Of a DNA stretch of 31,567 bases, positions 30,506 to 31,567 are shown piece by piece (the stretch's first letter is position 1; each line of letters starts with the position of its first letter). Below the pieces are notes generated by a model. The model was not told where the DNA came from. It was given only the letters and a program-made list of their open reading frames with translations, and made no database searches. The DNA is taken from positions 1 through 31,567 of the forward strand of contig DASTZB010000050.1 of NCBI GenBank assembly GCA_035764525.1, in the 5' to 3' direction. Both the position numbers and the translations under genes were made by a program. Source of the DNA: VBAS01 sp035764525 (lineage in GTDB: Bacteria > Bacteroidota > Bacteroidia > Chitinophagales > Chitinophagaceae).

Positions 30506-31567
30506 TTATTCGAATGCATTTTTGAAAGTGATCGTTTGTCCTTTCATTGTTTTCATTTCCGCAATCCCATTTGCTACTTTTATCTCCGACCGATCAATCC
30601 CGGTATTGATCCATGTTTTAAAAGGAAGCTTTATTCTAAGTATTCCGCCAACCTCTGATCTTATTTTTAATTCAATTGGTATACCATTTTCCTTTTTGGC
30701 TGAAATAAGAAAAGCACCTTTGGCCCTTAATGTTTTGAAAGAAACATTTTTCCATTCTTTTGGAATAGCCGGAAACACTTCAATAAAATCTTTATGACTT
30801 TGCAATAGCATTTCATGAATGCCCTGCGCAAATGCAAAATTTCCTTCTAACGTAAATGGTCTGTAAGTAGCATCCGCATATTGTCCGCCTTTCTGATCAC
30901 CATTTAAATGAAAACTGTTGGATGAAACAAAATTCGTAGCAAACCTTCTTAAGTTAACTGCAGCCGAATCACCATTCTGTGCTCTGGCATAAATAGAAGC
31001 GATCCACGCAAAGGAGTAACCAACCCACTGTCTTGTTCCGAGTTTTTCTATTTGTTTTAAAGAATTTTGAATTACAATTTTATCAATCGAATCTTCCACA
31101 TTCAAAATTCCCAATGGATGGATTGCATGTAAATGGTTTTGGTGCCGATGTGAGTGTTCAAGATTTTGATCAACTGCAATTGTTAATCCTGTTTCGTTAG
31201 AATAAAGTTCCGGGATATCATCTTTTATTCTATGCCAGTATTTGGCAACATTTTCATCTCCGCTAAAAAAATAAATTTCCCATATTTCATCGAATAAATT
31301 CTGCACCAGCGCCAGGTCATAATTTGTCCAATTTGAAAACCACGCTTTAATGTTATTATCATTATATTCTGGGGTAGAGCTTAGAGGAAGCCGACGATTA
31401 TCTTCATCCTGTTTCGTTATATTATCAATAAATTCTGCCACTTCACTGAAATATGGATATGCTTTTGTTTTCAAAAAAGTTTTATCCATACTATATTTCC
31501 ATTGCCAGTAAAAATGTTGCGCTAACCAGGCTGAAGTTGTCGGGCTCATGGAATATTGAATCCATCC
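30506..31567 (-). CDS. GH95-like glycoside hydrolase, C-terminal part (start outside window)
   Basis: The frame is open to the right edge (the residues before the internal Met at 31549 read GWIQYS), so only the last 353 residues are present. The sequence resembles the (alpha/alpha)6 barrel and C-terminal beta domain of GH95 alpha-L-fucosidases/galactosidases: TSAWLAQHFYWQWKYS, EYNDNNIKAWFSNWTNYDLAL, HSHRHQNHLHAIHPLGIL, FTLEGNFAFAQGIHEMLLQS, IEVFPAIPKEWKNVSF. In classical GH95 the block before GNF reads -DGNF or -DANF, whose Asp activates the catalytic centre; here it is Glu (TLEGNF). This may mark a subclade with another specificity. The enzyme would act on fucose- or galactose-containing glycans, probably periplasmic; the N-terminus is not visible. 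Confidence 0.82.
   Translation of the reverse strand, partial: GWIQYSMSPTTSAWLAQHFYWQWKYSMDKTFLKTKAYPYFSEVAEFIDNITKQDEDNRRLPLSSTPEYNDNNIKAWFSNWTNYDLALVQNLFDEIWEIYFFSGDENVAKYWHRIKDDIPELYSNETGLTIAVDQNLEHSHRHQNHLHAIHPLGILNVEDSIDKIVIQNSLKQIEKLGTRQWVGYSFAWIASIYARAQNGDSAAVNLRRFATNFVSSNSFHLNGDQKGGQYADATYRPFTLEGNFAFAQGIHEMLLQSHKDFIEVFPAIPKEWKNVSFKTLRAKGAFLISAKKENGIPIELKIRSEVGGILRIKLPFKTWINTGIDRSEIKVANGIAEMKTMKGQTITFKNAFE

Overview
The window looks like a chromosomal segment of a Bacteroidota bacterium, probably Chitinophagaceae-like (inference). The evidence is: AT-rich DNA; promoter -7 elements of the TAnnTTTG type close to start codons and almost no Shine-Dalgarno sites; short lipoprotein signals ending in SC/GSC; a type IX secretion C-terminal domain; periplasmic-propeller LytS-type histidine kinases with LytTR regulators; and secreted proteins with a C-terminal endosialidase chaperone. 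No tRNA, rRNA, CRISPR array, transposase or integrase was seen.

Region 1 (1-9000) is mostly housekeeping. It holds a TatD-family nuclease (cut by the left edge), two paralogous lipoproteins flanking a polysaccharide deacetylase, glutamyl-tRNA synthetase (gltX), an aldo/keto reductase, a GT39-like membrane glycosyltransferase, a stand-alone cobalamin-binding domain of the methylmalonyl-CoA mutase type, a TRIC-family channel and a small unknown protein.

Region 2 (9100-26750) is the distinctive part. Three + strand secreted or surface genes lie in the middle: two large paralogues with about twenty 17-residue repeats and a peptidase S74 chaperone, then a T9SS-sorted protein. On both sides, on the - strand, lies a two-component system (propeller/Y_Y_Y histidine kinase plus LytTR regulator) with single-domain globins next to it: two globins upstream of the left kinase, and one downstream of the right regulator, followed by a broken copy of the LytTR DNA-binding domain. 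All three globins keep Tyr B10, Gln E7 and the proximal His, as expected for O2/NO-reactive globins. A gas- or redox-responsive circuit controlling surface structures is a reasonable inference but is not shown by sequence alone.

Region 3 (26900-31567) has two paralogous LamG-type lipoproteins with duplicated leader sequences, a gene-poor stretch with several very small single-span membrane ORFs (27-34 codons), an enoyl-CoA hydratase, and a GH95-like glycoside hydrolase running off the right edge.

Two less obvious items link 20.9-21.1 kb with 29.1-29.7 kb. One is a pair of homologous tiny membrane proteins (20929-21012 and 29117-29221). The other is a 54-nt element (21057-21110 and 29652-29705) that differs at 4 positions and ends in a terminator-like stem where the differences preserve pairing. 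They suggest a small-protein/small-RNA module present in several copies.
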